Source: Streptomyces sp. NBC_00224
Lineage (GTDB): Bacteria; Actinomycetota; Actinomycetes; Streptomycetales; Streptomycetaceae
Direction of reading: 5' to 3'
Length of the DNA stretch: 64,000 nt
Assembly (NCBI RefSeq): GCF_041435195.1
Contig: NZ_CP108106.1
Coordinates: 7,577,001 to 7,641,000 of the forward strand
This document shows positions 24,993-33,060 of this stretch, piece after piece (the stretch's first letter is position 1; every line of letters starts with the position of its first letter). Position numbers and translations under genes: made by a program. The notes below the pieces were generated by a model. The model saw nothing but the letters and a program-made list of their open reading frames with translations. It ran no database searches and was not told the origin of the DNA.

Positions 24993-25181
24993 ATGCTGGC
25001 ATTCGTGGCGGCCGTGCTCTTCGTTATCGCCTTCGTCATTCATGCAACCGAGACGTCGACCGAGGTGGTCTTCAGCGCGACGAGTCTCATGCTCGTCGGG
25101 CTTGCCTTCCTCGCCGTGCACTCGGCCGGCGTGGGGTCCGGGTGGTCTCCCCGTGGTCGGGGCCGCGGCCGCCGACGCTGA
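24993..25181 (+). CDS. small two-helix membrane protein
   Basis: A 62-aa protein: MLAFVAAVLFVIAFVIHA, then a short polar loop (TETSTEVVFSATS), then LMLVGLAFLAVHSAGVG and a basic tail. AGGAGAAGTC lies 3-12 nt before the ATG, a good ribosome site. It looks like the small conserved integral membrane proteins frequent in streptomycetes; function is unknown. Confidence 0.7.
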   Translation: MLAFVAAVLFVIAFVIHATETSTEVVFSATSLMLVGLAFLAVHSAGVGSGWSPRGRGRGRRR

Positions 25182-25515
25182 GCGAGGTCTTCGGGTCCCG
25201 AATCGACGATCCGGGCCGCCGCGTGTGTCTCCGTGAGTGGACGCCATTGCCCCCGCTGGAGGGAACTGGGCGGTTCCCCTGTCCTGGTGGACAGGTTGTC
25301 GGACCGCCTGTTCGCCTGTCTCCGCCCTATGTGTGCCTCTGCCGGGAACACCCCGAGAAGAGCCGGGAGCCAAGCTCCTCTCCGTGGCCCTGCCCGGCGG
25401 GTCTCTGAAACTGAGGCGTCATGCCCCTACCGCAGTTGAACGTCCACCGGCACGCCAGAAAGACCAGTTCCGCGACATCGCATCGGCTCGCTCCCGCTGT
25501 CCTGGGCGGTGTGCT

Positions 25516-26181
25516 GTGAGGGTTTGGCCCCGGCGGGGGCAGTCACAGGAGGCCGCACTCGACGAGCCGTTCACCCCGAGCGCGGTGCCCCTGCGTCGGG
25601 TGAACCGCCGGCTGGTGGAGGACCTGCGCCAGGATCTGGCGGATCTGTACGTGGAGTCCTGTGAAACGGAGCCGGGCGAGGACTACCGCAGTCGCAGTCG
25701 CGAGGACTTCCTGAATCGTCTCACCGGTGACATCCGCCGGCCGGGGTTCGCCATGGTGATCGCGGAGACGGAGGACCTGGTGGGATGCGCCTTCGGCTTC
25801 CCGGTGCGCAGCGACAGCTTCCGGTGGCTGGGTTTCGACGGTGAGCTGCTCCGCAGCTTCGAGCAACTCACCGAGTCCGACAGGGTCTTCGCCATCACCG
25901 ACATCCTGGTCCGCCCACACCCTCAGAACCAGACTCTGGGCCGACGTCTGCAGGAGCGCTTGCTGGGCGACCACCAGGCGTCGATCGGCGCCACCTTGGT
26001 GGACCAGGCCGATCATCCGGCCCTGACCGCCTTCCGGGCCTGGGGGTGGCAGGACATCGGAGAGATCTGGAGGCCGACCGACCACACGATGTTCCGCGTG
26101 CTGGTCCTTCCCCTCGGAGAACGGACCGTGGCGAGGCTGGAGGTGCCGGCTCATCATTCCTTGACGCGGTGGACCGGGTGA
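25516..26181 (+). CDS. GNAT-like acetyltransferase, paralogue 1
   Basis: A 221-aa protein clearly paralogous to the one at 29061. Both share VNRRL/LNRWQ, EDLRQDLADLYVESCETEPG, then GFAMVIAETEDLVGCAFGFP, the acetyl-CoA loop VRPHPQNQTLGRRLQERLL, and VDQADHPALTAFRAWGWQDI. This order fits the GNAT fold; the substrate is unknown. I use GTG 25516, which gives VRVWPRRGQSQEA. The stop overlaps the next ATG (ATGA), coupling it to the ANTAR gene. Confidence 0.75.
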   Translation: MRVWPRRGQSQEAALDEPFTPSAVPLRRVNRRLVEDLRQDLADLYVESCETEPGEDYRSRSREDFLNRLTGDIRRPGFAMVIAETEDLVGCAFGFPVRSDSFRWLGFDGELLRSFEQLTESDRVFAITDILVRPHPQNQTLGRRLQERLLGDHQASIGATLVDQADHPALTAFRAWGWQDIGEIWRPTDHTMFRVLVLPLGERTVARLEVPAHHSLTRWTG

Positions 26182-26564
26182 TGCCGGACAGCCGGTCGTC
26201 CCGGATCCGTGTGCTCGTCGCCGAGCAGGCGGGCCGACGTGGTGCACGGGCCGGGGTGGTGGACGTGTGCACCGCGGCGGTGGCCTCTCTGCCGGTCGGT
26301 GGGGCCGGGGTGTCGGCGATGTTCCGGACGGCGGCGAGCGATCCGCTGTGCAGTACCGATGACATCAGTGAGCAGCTGACGGCGCTCAACAGCCGCGTCC
26401 TGATCGAGCAGGCCAAGGGCAAACTCGCCGAGCGCCAGGGCATCGACATGGAACAGGCGTTATCCGCCCCGCGCGCCTACGCCCGCTCCCACAACCGCCG
26501 TCTGTCCGACGTGGCCCGCGCCTTCGTCGACGACACCGAGCCCCTCGCCGGTCTGACGTCCTGA
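26181..26564 (+). CDS. ANTAR-domain protein with truncated GAF remnant
   Basis: A 127-aa protein. Its first half reads VVDVCTAAVASLPVGGAGVS and LCSTDDISEQL, the beginning of a GAF sensor domain, but the core of GAF is missing. The sequence then passes straight into an ANTAR RNA-binding module (RVLIEQAKGKLAERQGIDME, then AYARSHNRRLSDVARAFVDD). Normal GAF-ANTAR proteins have roughly 100 more residues between these parts. ANTAR proteins act as antiterminators. It overlaps the acetyltransferase stop and may be a partly decayed regulator. Confidence 0.75.
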   Translation: MPDSRSSRIRVLVAEQAGRRGARAGVVDVCTAAVASLPVGGAGVSAMFRTAASDPLCSTDDISEQLTALNSRVLIEQAKGKLAERQGIDMEQALSAPRAYARSHNRRLSDVARAFVDDTEPLAGLTS

Positions 26565-26612
26565 CCCATCTCCAGCGCTCAGCTCGGACCTGGTGGTCGT
26601 TGCCGTCCTTGT

Positions 26613-27449
26613 TCACAGGCGGCGCCAGCGCGCGGAGGCGAACGAGAAGACTCCGAAGAGGATCAGGCCGACCGCGACGGCGACCAGGAGCCACGGGCCC
26701 GCCGGGGTGTGCGTAAAGCTGCGGAGCGTGGCGTCCACGCCTCTGGCCTCTTGTGCGTCGAAGCGGATGGCCGCGATCAGGATGAAGACGCCGGCCGCGG
26801 CGAACACCAAGCCGCGCGCCACGCCCCCGCCCACCCCCAGGCCGGTGACGACCTGCCGGGTCCGGTGGCTCATCGCGCCCAGGTCCAGCTGTCGCAGGAA
26901 CTTGCGCATCGCCGCCCGTGTCGCGAGCACCGCACCGATGCCGATCAGGAGGCAGCCGCCGGCCCCCACCAGCACTTGGCCGTACGACAGCTTCAGTACC
27001 GACGCCGTCCAGTCCTGCGACTTCGCGTTGCCGCTCGAACCCTGGCCGCCACCGGCGGCGAACACGGCGGTTCCCCAGCAGACAGAGGCGTAGAAGACCG
27101 CCCGGCCGCCGTCAAGGAGTCGCGAGGCGGTCTTCCGCTCGGGCCCCCTACTGAGGACCGCGCGGGATCCCCGCCACAGCGCCATACAGCCGAAGCCGAC
27201 GACCAGCGCCCACAGCATCACCTTGCCGAAAGGCTGCGCCGCGACCCGGTCCAGCGCCCCTTGGCGGTCCGCCGACTCCCCGCCGCTTCCCAGGGCCATC
27301 TGAACCGCCAAGACACCGATGAGGACGTACACGACTCCGCGCGCGACGAACCCCGCCCGACCGGCGGCGGTCAGCGTCTCCTTCTCGGCGGCCCGGGCGG
27401 CAGAACCCCCGCCCCGGCCCCTTCTCTGTGCTTGAGGCGACGTCACCAT
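26613..27449 (-). CDS. DUF1206 integral membrane protein
   Basis: A 278-aa protein with three repeats of a two-helix unit: ARGVVYVLIGVLAVQMALG, DGGRAVFYASVCWGTAVFAA and ARGLVFAAAGVFILIAAIRF, each opening with the (A/G)R-G-x-V/F signature of DUF1206. GGGGAGGACC precedes ATG 27449. The function of this actinobacterial family is unknown. It is divergent from the lipid kinase gene. Confidence 0.92.
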   Translation of the reverse strand: MVTSPQAQRRGRGGGSAARAAEKETLTAAGRAGFVARGVVYVLIGVLAVQMALGSGGESADRQGALDRVAAQPFGKVMLWALVVGFGCMALWRGSRAVLSRGPERKTASRLLDGGRAVFYASVCWGTAVFAAGGGQGSSGNAKSQDWTASVLKLSYGQVLVGAGGCLLIGIGAVLATRAAMRKFLRQLDLGAMSHRTRQVVTGLGVGGGVARGLVFAAAGVFILIAAIRFDAQEARGVDATLRSFTHTPAGPWLLVAVAVGLILFGVFSFASARWRRL

Positions 27450-27576
27450 GGTCCTCCCCACGGCACGGGGCGCGCGATCCGCGTCCCTGGCCTGGCCCCG
27501 AGTGCCCCCGTGCGGAGGTCTGATGCGCTGTGCGGGCGAGCAGCCTGTTCACCGCAGGCAGGGGTACCCGGCCGGC

Positions 27577-28917
27577 ATGCGAACCCATGAATCGCGCCTC
27601 GGCGAGCGCACGAAGTTCGCCTCCTCGGCCGCGAAGGGCCTGACCGGCAGCCGCAGCGCGCGCCGGGCCGCCTTGCGCGGCGCCGGCTCGCTTGCCCTCA
27701 CTTCCGCCATCCGGGTCGCCATCCAGGTGCTCGACGGCAGCCGACCGCTCCGGCATCCGCCGAGCGGGGTGTCGTCGTCCCACCGCACAGCCGGCGCTGC
27801 CGCCTTCGCGACGGGCGCCACCTTGGAGGCGCCCCGACTGGGAGTCGTCCTCATCCCCGCCGCGGCAGGCATCGTCGCCGCTCGCGTCCGATCGGGCGCA
27901 CATGCGCCCGCCCGAGTCCTGGTGGACGTCGCCTTCGGCATGGGGATCGCGGCGGCGACCTGCCGCTGGTGGCCGCGGCACCGCGACGAGCCCGCCGACA
28001 GCGCCCGGCCGGAGCTCCCGATTCCCGCCCTTCCCTCCGGCGAGGGGCTGGTCGTGGTCGTCAACAGCGACGCCGGGAACGAGGTCCCCTCCGATGCCGA
28101 GCTGCGAACCCTCCTGCCCAAAGCGGACCTGCGGCTGTGCGAGGCCGGCGAGGACCTGCACACCGTGCTCCGCCAGGCCGCCGCGTACGTATCCGCACGC
28201 GGCGGCGCGCTCGGGGTCGTCGGGGGTGACGGCACCGTCAACGCGGCGGCCGTGCTGGCCGTCGACAGCCGTCTGCCGCTCGCGGTGTTCCCCGGCGGCA
28301 CCCTCAACCACTTTGCCGCCGACCTCGGACTGCCGACCCTGAAGGACACCGCCGAGGCCGTGGAAGCAGGCCGTGGCGGAACCGTCGACCTCGGCCGCAT
28401 CACCGGTGACGGCAACTGCACCTATTTCCTCAACACCTTCAGTATCGGCGTCTACCCCGAACTCGTCCGGGCCCGCGAAGCCCGCGAGACGTCTCTGGGC
28501 AAATGGCCCGCCCTGGCCGTCGGCCTGCTCCGCGTCCTCGCCGACGGCACCCCCATCGACGTCACCGTCGACGGGCAGCCCAGGCGGCTGTGGCTGCTCT
28601 TCGCCGGCAACGGCCGCTACGACCCACCGGGCTTCGCCCCCTCCTACCGCCACACCCTGGACGACGGGCTGCTCGATGTCCGCATGGTCGACGGAAAGCA
28701 CCCCTTCGCCCGCACCCGCCTCGTCGCGGCCTTCCTCACCGGCACCCTCGCCCGCTCCCGCGTCTACCAGGAGACCACCGCCGTTCGCCTGCGGATCGAC
28801 GGCGTGGGAAAGGCGGGCGACTACACCCGCGACGGCGAAGTCAGCCCCGCCGCCGACACCCTCGTCCTCGACAAGAGGGCCCGGACACTCACTGTCTACC
28901 TGCCTGAGCGACACTGA
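27577..28917 (+). CDS. PAP2-diacylglycerol kinase-type fusion protein with degraded PAP2 half
   Basis: A 446-aa protein from ATG 27577. The N-terminal part aligns with actinobacterial PAP2 phosphatase-lipid kinase fusions (RRAALRGAGSLALTSA, AAAFATGATLEAPRLG, TCRWWPRHRDEP), but its catalytic motifs are damaged. PSGH reads SSSH, and the SRxxxxxHxxxD motif reads ARVRSGAHAPAR, with the Asp lost. The C-terminal half is an intact lipid-kinase catalytic domain (VVVVNSDAGNE, then GVVGGDGTVNAAAVLA with GGDGT, FPGGTLNHFAADLG). The protein is probably still a kinase and no longer a phosphatase. Confidence 0.85.
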   Translation: MRTHESRLGERTKFASSAAKGLTGSRSARRAALRGAGSLALTSAIRVAIQVLDGSRPLRHPPSGVSSSHRTAGAAAFATGATLEAPRLGVVLIPAAAGIVAARVRSGAHAPARVLVDVAFGMGIAAATCRWWPRHRDEPADSARPELPIPALPSGEGLVVVVNSDAGNEVPSDAELRTLLPKADLRLCEAGEDLHTVLRQAAAYVSARGGALGVVGGDGTVNAAAVLAVDSRLPLAVFPGGTLNHFAADLGLPTLKDTAEAVEAGRGGTVDLGRITGDGNCTYFLNTFSIGVYPELVRAREARETSLGKWPALAVGLLRVLADGTPIDVTVDGQPRRLWLLFAGNGRYDPPGFAPSYRHTLDDGLLDVRMVDGKHPFARTRLVAAFLTGTLARSRVYQETTAVRLRIDGVGKAGDYTRDGEVSPAADTLVLDKRARTLTVYLPERH

Positions 28918-29060
28918 TCCAGTGCCGTCAGCGGGACGGCACCGCGGTGCCGTCCCGGGGCTATGCTGTGGGGGAGACGCCCCAGACCCCGGCGGTGCAC
29001 TGCCAGTTGGGCACCACGCCCGTCCCGCACGTCTGCCGGTCTCCTGAACCGAGGCGCCCC

Positions 29061-29714
29061 ATGCGTACTCCGCAGCACCCGCACGAACCCGACACCTCCC
29101 AGCCGTCCGCCATGGACGCCGTGCGCCTGCGCCGACTGAACCGCTGGCAGGCCGAGGACCAGCGCGAAGACCTCGCGGACCTGTACGTGGAATCCTCCAC
29201 AGCGCCATCCGGTGAGGAGTTCCACGGCCGACAGGAGTTCCTGCACCGCTTGGCGGATGGCGTACAACAGCCGGGATTCGACATGCTGGTCGCCGAGGCC
29301 GAAGCGCTGGCCGGCTGCGCGTACGGAGTTCCCCTGGCGCGTGACGGTTCCTGGTGGCAGGGGTTCGACGGCCCCCTGCCCCAGAACCTTGAGCAGCTCA
29401 CCGCGTCCGGACATGTCTTCGCGATCACCGAAACCGTCATCCATCCCCATGAGCACGCGCGCGGGCTTGCCCGCCGTCTTCAGGAGCGCCTGCTCGCCGA
29501 CCATCAAGCGTCGCTTGGCGTCACCCTGGTCGATCAGTCCGATCACTCGGCGTCCGCCGCGTTCGCGGCCTGGGGTTGGCAGGAGGTCGGACAGGTCCAC
29601 CGGCAGCCGCCCGGCCCAACAGCGTTACGTGTACTGGTCCTTCGGCTGGGAGAGCGTACGACAGAGCATCCCGACGGCCTGGCTCACAATGCCGGGACCC
29701 AGCGGCCCGAATAG
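29061..29714 (+). CDS. GNAT-like acetyltransferase, paralogue 2
   Basis: A 217-aa paralogue of the gene at 25516. It shares RREDLADLYVESS-type sequence, LVAEAEALAGCAYGVPLA, IHPHEHARGLARRLQERLLA and TLVDQSDHSASAAFAAWGWQ. The ARGLARRLQERLL stretch is the acetyl-CoA loop region. ATG 29061 gives MRTPQHPHEPDTS; an upstream GTG extends the frame but reads non-conserved sequence. It is followed by two ANTAR genes on the opposite strand, mirroring the acetyltransferase-ANTAR pairing of the first copy. Confidence 0.75.
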   Translation: MRTPQHPHEPDTSQPSAMDAVRLRRLNRWQAEDQREDLADLYVESSTAPSGEEFHGRQEFLHRLADGVQQPGFDMLVAEAEALAGCAYGVPLARDGSWWQGFDGPLPQNLEQLTASGHVFAITETVIHPHEHARGLARRLQERLLADHQASLGVTLVDQSDHSASAAFAAWGWQEVGQVHRQPPGPTALRVLVLRLGERTTEHPDGLAHNAGTQRPE

Positions 29715-29756
29715 CGGCGCCCGCCGGAAGTGGAGCCGCCCGCACCACACGAGTCG

Positions 29757-30110
29757 TCACCGCCGATCGTGGAGGCGCCTCAGCGCGTGACGCAGTTCGC
29801 GTTGCATCGGCGCCGGGAGCGACTCGCCCTGCGCCGTGGCGACCAGGGCCGCAGCCACGTCCCGGAGCTTGATGTTGCAACGCTGCGACACATCCACCAG
29901 CAGACCCCAGGCCCTCTCGCTGGAACACGGCGCCAGGGCCATCACCATGCCGCGCGCCTGGTCGATCACCGCACGGCTCGACAGGGCCTTGTTCAACTGA
30001 TCGTTCTCGGCACGCAGTTCGAGGACCGCGGCCACAAGAGCCGCATCCTGCGCCGAAGCCGCGGCCGTCCATCTCCGCTGTTCGCCATAGGGCGTGATCG
30101 TTTGATGCAT
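29757..30110 (-). CDS. ANTAR-domain protein
   Basis: A 117-aa protein with a short coiled N-terminus (AVLELRAENDQLNKAL) and an ANTAR domain (SRAVIDQARGMVMALAPCSS, ERAWGLLVDVSQRCNIKLRD, VAAALV). It ends with a basic tail, MQRELRHALRRLHDRR. ANTAR proteins bind paired hairpins in nascent RNA and prevent termination. No sensor domain is attached, so control may be by a partner. The tail recurs in the remnant at 30183. Confidence 0.85.
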   Translation of the reverse strand: MHQTITPYGEQRRWTAAASAQDAALVAAVLELRAENDQLNKALSSRAVIDQARGMVMALAPCSSERAWGLLVDVSQRCNIKLRDVAAALVATAQGESLPAPMQRELRHALRRLHDRR

Positions 30111-30182
30111 GGTGCCTGTCTCGTAGCGCGGTGATGAGAGCCATGGCCTACGCCCCCAGGGCTTGTCCGGTCGGAGTGCTGC

Positions 30183-30383
30183 TCATCGTCGGTCGGCTGC
30201 ATGGAGCCGCCGCAGGGCGCGGCGCAACGCCCGGTGCATCTGGAGCAGGACCATCACCATGCCGCATGGCTGGTCGACGAGCGCGCGGTCGGCCATCGTC
30301 CGCCGCGGCTGATCGTTCTCGGTGCGCAGCGCGGTGACCTCCTGCTCGGACACGGCGGGCCTCCCGGGAACGGAATGGGACAT
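30183..30383 (-). pseudogene. internally deleted ANTAR paralogue
   Basis: A 66-aa open frame reading MSHSVPGRPAVSEQEVTALR, then TENDQPRRTMADRALVDQPC and GMVMVLLQMHRALRRALRRL. It matches the start (LRAENDQL, VIDQARGMVMAL) and the end (LRHALRRLHDRR) of the ANTAR protein next to it. About 50 residues of the helical core are missing. It is likely a non-functional duplicate. Confidence 0.7.
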
Positions 30384-30730
30384 CGCTGCCAGGGGCCGGG
30401 GCGTCACCCAACAGCGTAGTCCTGCCCAAAGGTTGCGGATACCTTGCGACGCCGGCGCGTATCTGTGCGACGTAGATGGCCACCTGGCATCTGGTCGGGC
30501 CTCGGCCCCCTTCGTCCTGCTCGCCTTCCGCCCCATGATGCGCGACCGCCGGCCGACGGTGGCGAGCTGTTGCCACAAGGTGCCATTGGTTGGTGTGAGA
30601 GCTGTCCGCGGTACGGCGGTCACGGTAGGTCAACGGTCGGGCGGGCCCAGAGGAGGTGCGCCGGCCTCGCCCCGCACCCGGATCATCGCGGTGCGGAGCG
30701 AGACGGGGAACCCCGGTTCTCCGGCACTGC

Positions 30731-31567
30731 CTAGCCCTCGTGGCCGTGGACCTCGCGCAGGAAGTCCACCAGGACCCGGGTGAATTCCTCCGGTTGCTCC
30801 ATCGTCGTGTAGTGGCCGGCGCCGTCCAGCTCCGTGGTGCGGCCGTGGGGGACGGCGTCCATCAGGGCCGCGACGGTGTCGAGCAGGCCGGGCACGTCGA
30901 GGGCGCCGTTGATGGCCAGGACCGGGATGGCGATGTCCTTGGCGCGGGAGGCCAGGTCCTCGACCGGGACGAGGTGGTCCGGCTCGTCCGGGGTGTGCTT
31001 CATCAGCGTGCGCGTCGCCATCTCGCGGACGTGCGCCACGATCGCCGGATCGATCTCGTCGAGGCTGCGCCGCGGCCCCGCGATCCACTCAAGGAAGCCG
31101 TCGAGGTAGCCCGGGAGGTCTCCGCCGGCCAGTGCGGTGTGCTGCCGCTCGGCGACGGCGGCGGACCAGGGGTCGGTCAGGTCCGGCTCGCCCAGCCCGC
31201 GGCCGCTGACCACCAGGGCGCGCACCAGCTCGGGGTGCTCGACGGCCGTGTCCACGCCGATCATCCCGCCCATCGAGACGCCCACGAGTACGACCTGACG
31301 CAGCCCCAGGTTCCGCAGCAGGTCCGCCAGGTCGTCGGCCTGTCGGAACGGCTTTGCGGCATTGGCGGAGCGGCCGTGGCCCCGGGCGTCGGGGGCGATG
31401 ACCCGGTAGCCGAGGGCGGTGAGGCCCGGGATCAGGGTGTCGAACTGGGTACTGTCCGCGAAGACGCTGTGCAGGAGCACCAGCGCCTCGCCGTCACGGG
31501 GTCCCTCGTCGCGGTAGGTGAGCAGGCCGTCGGTGGACTGGAAGGTCTCGAACAGGATCTCGTTCAT
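30731..31567 (-). CDS. alpha/beta hydrolase
   Basis: A 278-aa hydrolase. The order is the oxyanion region LVLLHSVFADSTQFDTLIPG, RVIAPDARGHGRS, nucleophile elbow GVSMGGMIG (Ser), an acid in VLAINGALDVPG, and catalytic His in DGAGHYTTMEQPEEF. It resembles carboxylic ester or 3-oxoadipate enol-lactone-type hydrolases; the substrate is unknown. ATG 31567. It is divergent from a MarR gene with two operator-like palindromes between, so the regulator probably represses it in the absence of a phenolic or lipophilic ligand. Confidence 0.9.
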   Translation of the reverse strand: MNEILFETFQSTDGLLTYRDEGPRDGEALVLLHSVFADSTQFDTLIPGLTALGYRVIAPDARGHGRSANAAKPFRQADDLADLLRNLGLRQVVLVGVSMGGMIGVDTAVEHPELVRALVVSGRGLGEPDLTDPWSAAVAERQHTALAGGDLPGYLDGFLEWIAGPRRSLDEIDPAIVAHVREMATRTLMKHTPDEPDHLVPVEDLASRAKDIAIPVLAINGALDVPGLLDTVAALMDAVPHGRTTELDGAGHYTTMEQPEEFTRVLVDFLREVHGHEG

Positions 31568-31616
31568 GACAACCAAGGTGTCATGAATGCCCGAAGATGG
31601 CAACCCGGTTGTCATG
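31565..31616. promoter_or_regulatory. MarR operator pair between hydrolase and MarR genes
   Basis: CATGACAACC-A-AGGTGTCATG (31565-31585) is a near-perfect inverted repeat over the hydrolase start. TGGCAACCCGGTTGTCA lies at 31599-31615. The half-site TGACAACC is shared and also pairs across the whole region (31565-31574 with 31607-31616). Confidence 0.7.
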
Positions 31617-31636
31617 TGGCGTGAGAGAGTGATCCC

Positions 31637-32128
31637 GTGACCGAACCGACCTCCGTACCCCTGTCCCCCGACGAACTGCCGGGACGTCTCATGGAAGTCT
31701 TCGCACTCGTCGGCCCGCTCTACCGCCGCGTACAGCGCCGGATCGAGCTGGACGCCGCCCAGAACATCTCCGTGGGCGTGCGCGCCGTGCTGGACCTGCT
31801 GCGCGAGAACGGCCCGATGACCGTGCCGCAGATGGGCCGGGCCCAGTCGCTGAGCCGCCAGTTCGTGCAGCGGATGGTCAACGACGCCGCCGAGCGGAAG
31901 CTCGTCGAGAGCATTCCGAACCCCGCGCACCAACGCTCCTCGCTGATCCGGCTGACCGGTGAAGGCCAGGCGGTGATCACCGCCGTGACCGCTCGTGAGT
32001 ACGCCCTGCTGCGCCAGGTCGGCGGCGACCTCAGCGATGCCGACATCGCCGCCTGTGTCCGGGTGCTCGGCCGGATGCTGGAGCTCTTCGACGACGTCGA
32101 CGTCGTTTCGGAGTCCGGAAGCCCCTGA
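31637..32128 (+). CDS. MarR family regulator
   Basis: A 163-aa winged-helix regulator: NISVGVRAVLDLLRENGPMT, then MGRAQSLSRQFVQRMVNDAA as the recognition helix, then the wing HQRSSLIRLTGEGQAVI. It starts at GTG 31637, immediately beyond two palindromes in the divergent promoter. It is likely a dimeric repressor of the neighbouring hydrolase gene and of itself. Confidence 0.9.
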   Translation: MTEPTSVPLSPDELPGRLMEVFALVGPLYRRVQRRIELDAAQNISVGVRAVLDLLRENGPMTVPQMGRAQSLSRQFVQRMVNDAAERKLVESIPNPAHQRSSLIRLTGEGQAVITAVTAREYALLRQVGGDLSDADIAACVRVLGRMLELFDDVDVVSESGSP

Positions 32129-32153
32129 GCGGAGGTGCGGAGGTACGGCGCTG

Positions 32154-32588
32154 TCACGTGGCGGTGGTCAGCTCCGGGACCCCCCTCGGCGTGCCGTCCG
32201 CGTCGATCGCGACGAACGTCAGCTGGGCCGTGGCCACTTCTGTCGTGGGGCCGGACGCGTTCCAGCGCTCGGCCGTGACCTGGACGGCGACGTCCATCGA
32301 GGTGCGGCCCGCGCGTTCCAGTTCGGCGTGGACCGTGAGCAGGTCGCCCGCGCGGACGGGGGAGAGGAACGCCATGCGGTTCACCGAGACGGTGACGGCG
32401 GGGCCGTCCGCGTGGCGGCCGGCGGCGGCCGCGGCCGCGTCGTCGATCAGTTTCATGACGACGCCACCGTGGATGGTGCCGTACAGGTTGGTGTCGTGCT
32501 CGCTCATGATGTGGGCGAGGGTGACCCGGGAGTCGGCCGGTGCCTTGTGGGCGCGGCCGGTGGTCGTGCGAATGCCCATGGGGTTCAC
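32154..32588 (-). CDS. acyl-CoA thioesterase (hotdog fold)
   Basis: A 144-aa hotdog-fold thioesterase of the YciA/BFIT type: HIMSEHDTNLYGTIHGGVVM, where Asn/Asp and the HGG turn sit on the central helix, and TVSVNRMAFLSPVRAGDLLT. It would hydrolyse acyl-CoAs as a multimer. GTG 32588 is favoured because AAGGAG lies 6 nt upstream; the product starts VNPMGIRTTTG. About 190 bp upstream is a cobalamin riboswitch on the same strand, an unusual neighbour for a thioesterase. Confidence 0.88.
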   Translation of the reverse strand: MNPMGIRTTTGRAHKAPADSRVTLAHIMSEHDTNLYGTIHGGVVMKLIDDAAAAAAGRHADGPAVTVSVNRMAFLSPVRAGDLLTVHAELERAGRTSMDVAVQVTAERWNASGPTTEVATAQLTFVAIDADGTPRGVPELTTAT

Positions 32589-32774
32589 GGGACTCTCCTT
32601 CGCGAGTCGCGGGGGTATCCCGGCGGTTGGTGCGAGGAGCCGGATTTCGCCAAGGTCGCGAAGGGCGCGGAGGAACGGCAGCGCCGGTGGCCACGCGTGT
32701 CCGGCTGCGTGTCCGCCCGCTCCGCCGGCCCTCCCCTCGAAGGCCGCCGAGATCGCCGTACGCACGGGTGGCGT

Positions 32775-32995
32775 ACGGGCAGTGGCAGGTCTTCGGACTC
32801 GCGGGCGCGTCCCCACACGTACGTATGACGACGTGTCAGGCACCTACTGGCCGTCGCTTCCCGGGCCCGGCGTGCGGGCCCAGTGCTGATGACGGCGGTC
32901 GTTCCCGCTCACCGCTGCGGGGCAGTCCCGGATTCCCACCGGGTTCCCTCTTGCGACGCATCCCGCCTGGCGGACGGGGCGAACCAGCTGCGGTG
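32775..32995 (-). ncRNA. cobalamin (B12) riboswitch
   Basis: The minus strand reads the conserved core CCGGTGGGAATCCGGG (32927-32942), then CTGCCCCGCAGCGGT (32911-32925), and, about 110 nt later, the B12 box AGTCCGAAGACCTGCC (32784-32799). These match the adenosylcobalamin-aptamer consensus in order and spacing. The outer boundaries are approximate. No B12-related gene follows: the next coding sequence on that strand is the thioesterase. It looks orphaned. Confidence 0.88.
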
Positions 32996-33060
32996 ACAGC
33001 GTAACCAGAGACCGGCAACCGGACGGCAACCGGCTCCGGGCGCGCGACACCCGTACGCCC

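Noticed and set aside
27148..29208. Long minus-strand open frame opposite the lipid kinase
   Set aside because: No domain similarity, low-complexity Gly/Ala/Arg/Asp; the plus-strand gene has clear kinase motifs.
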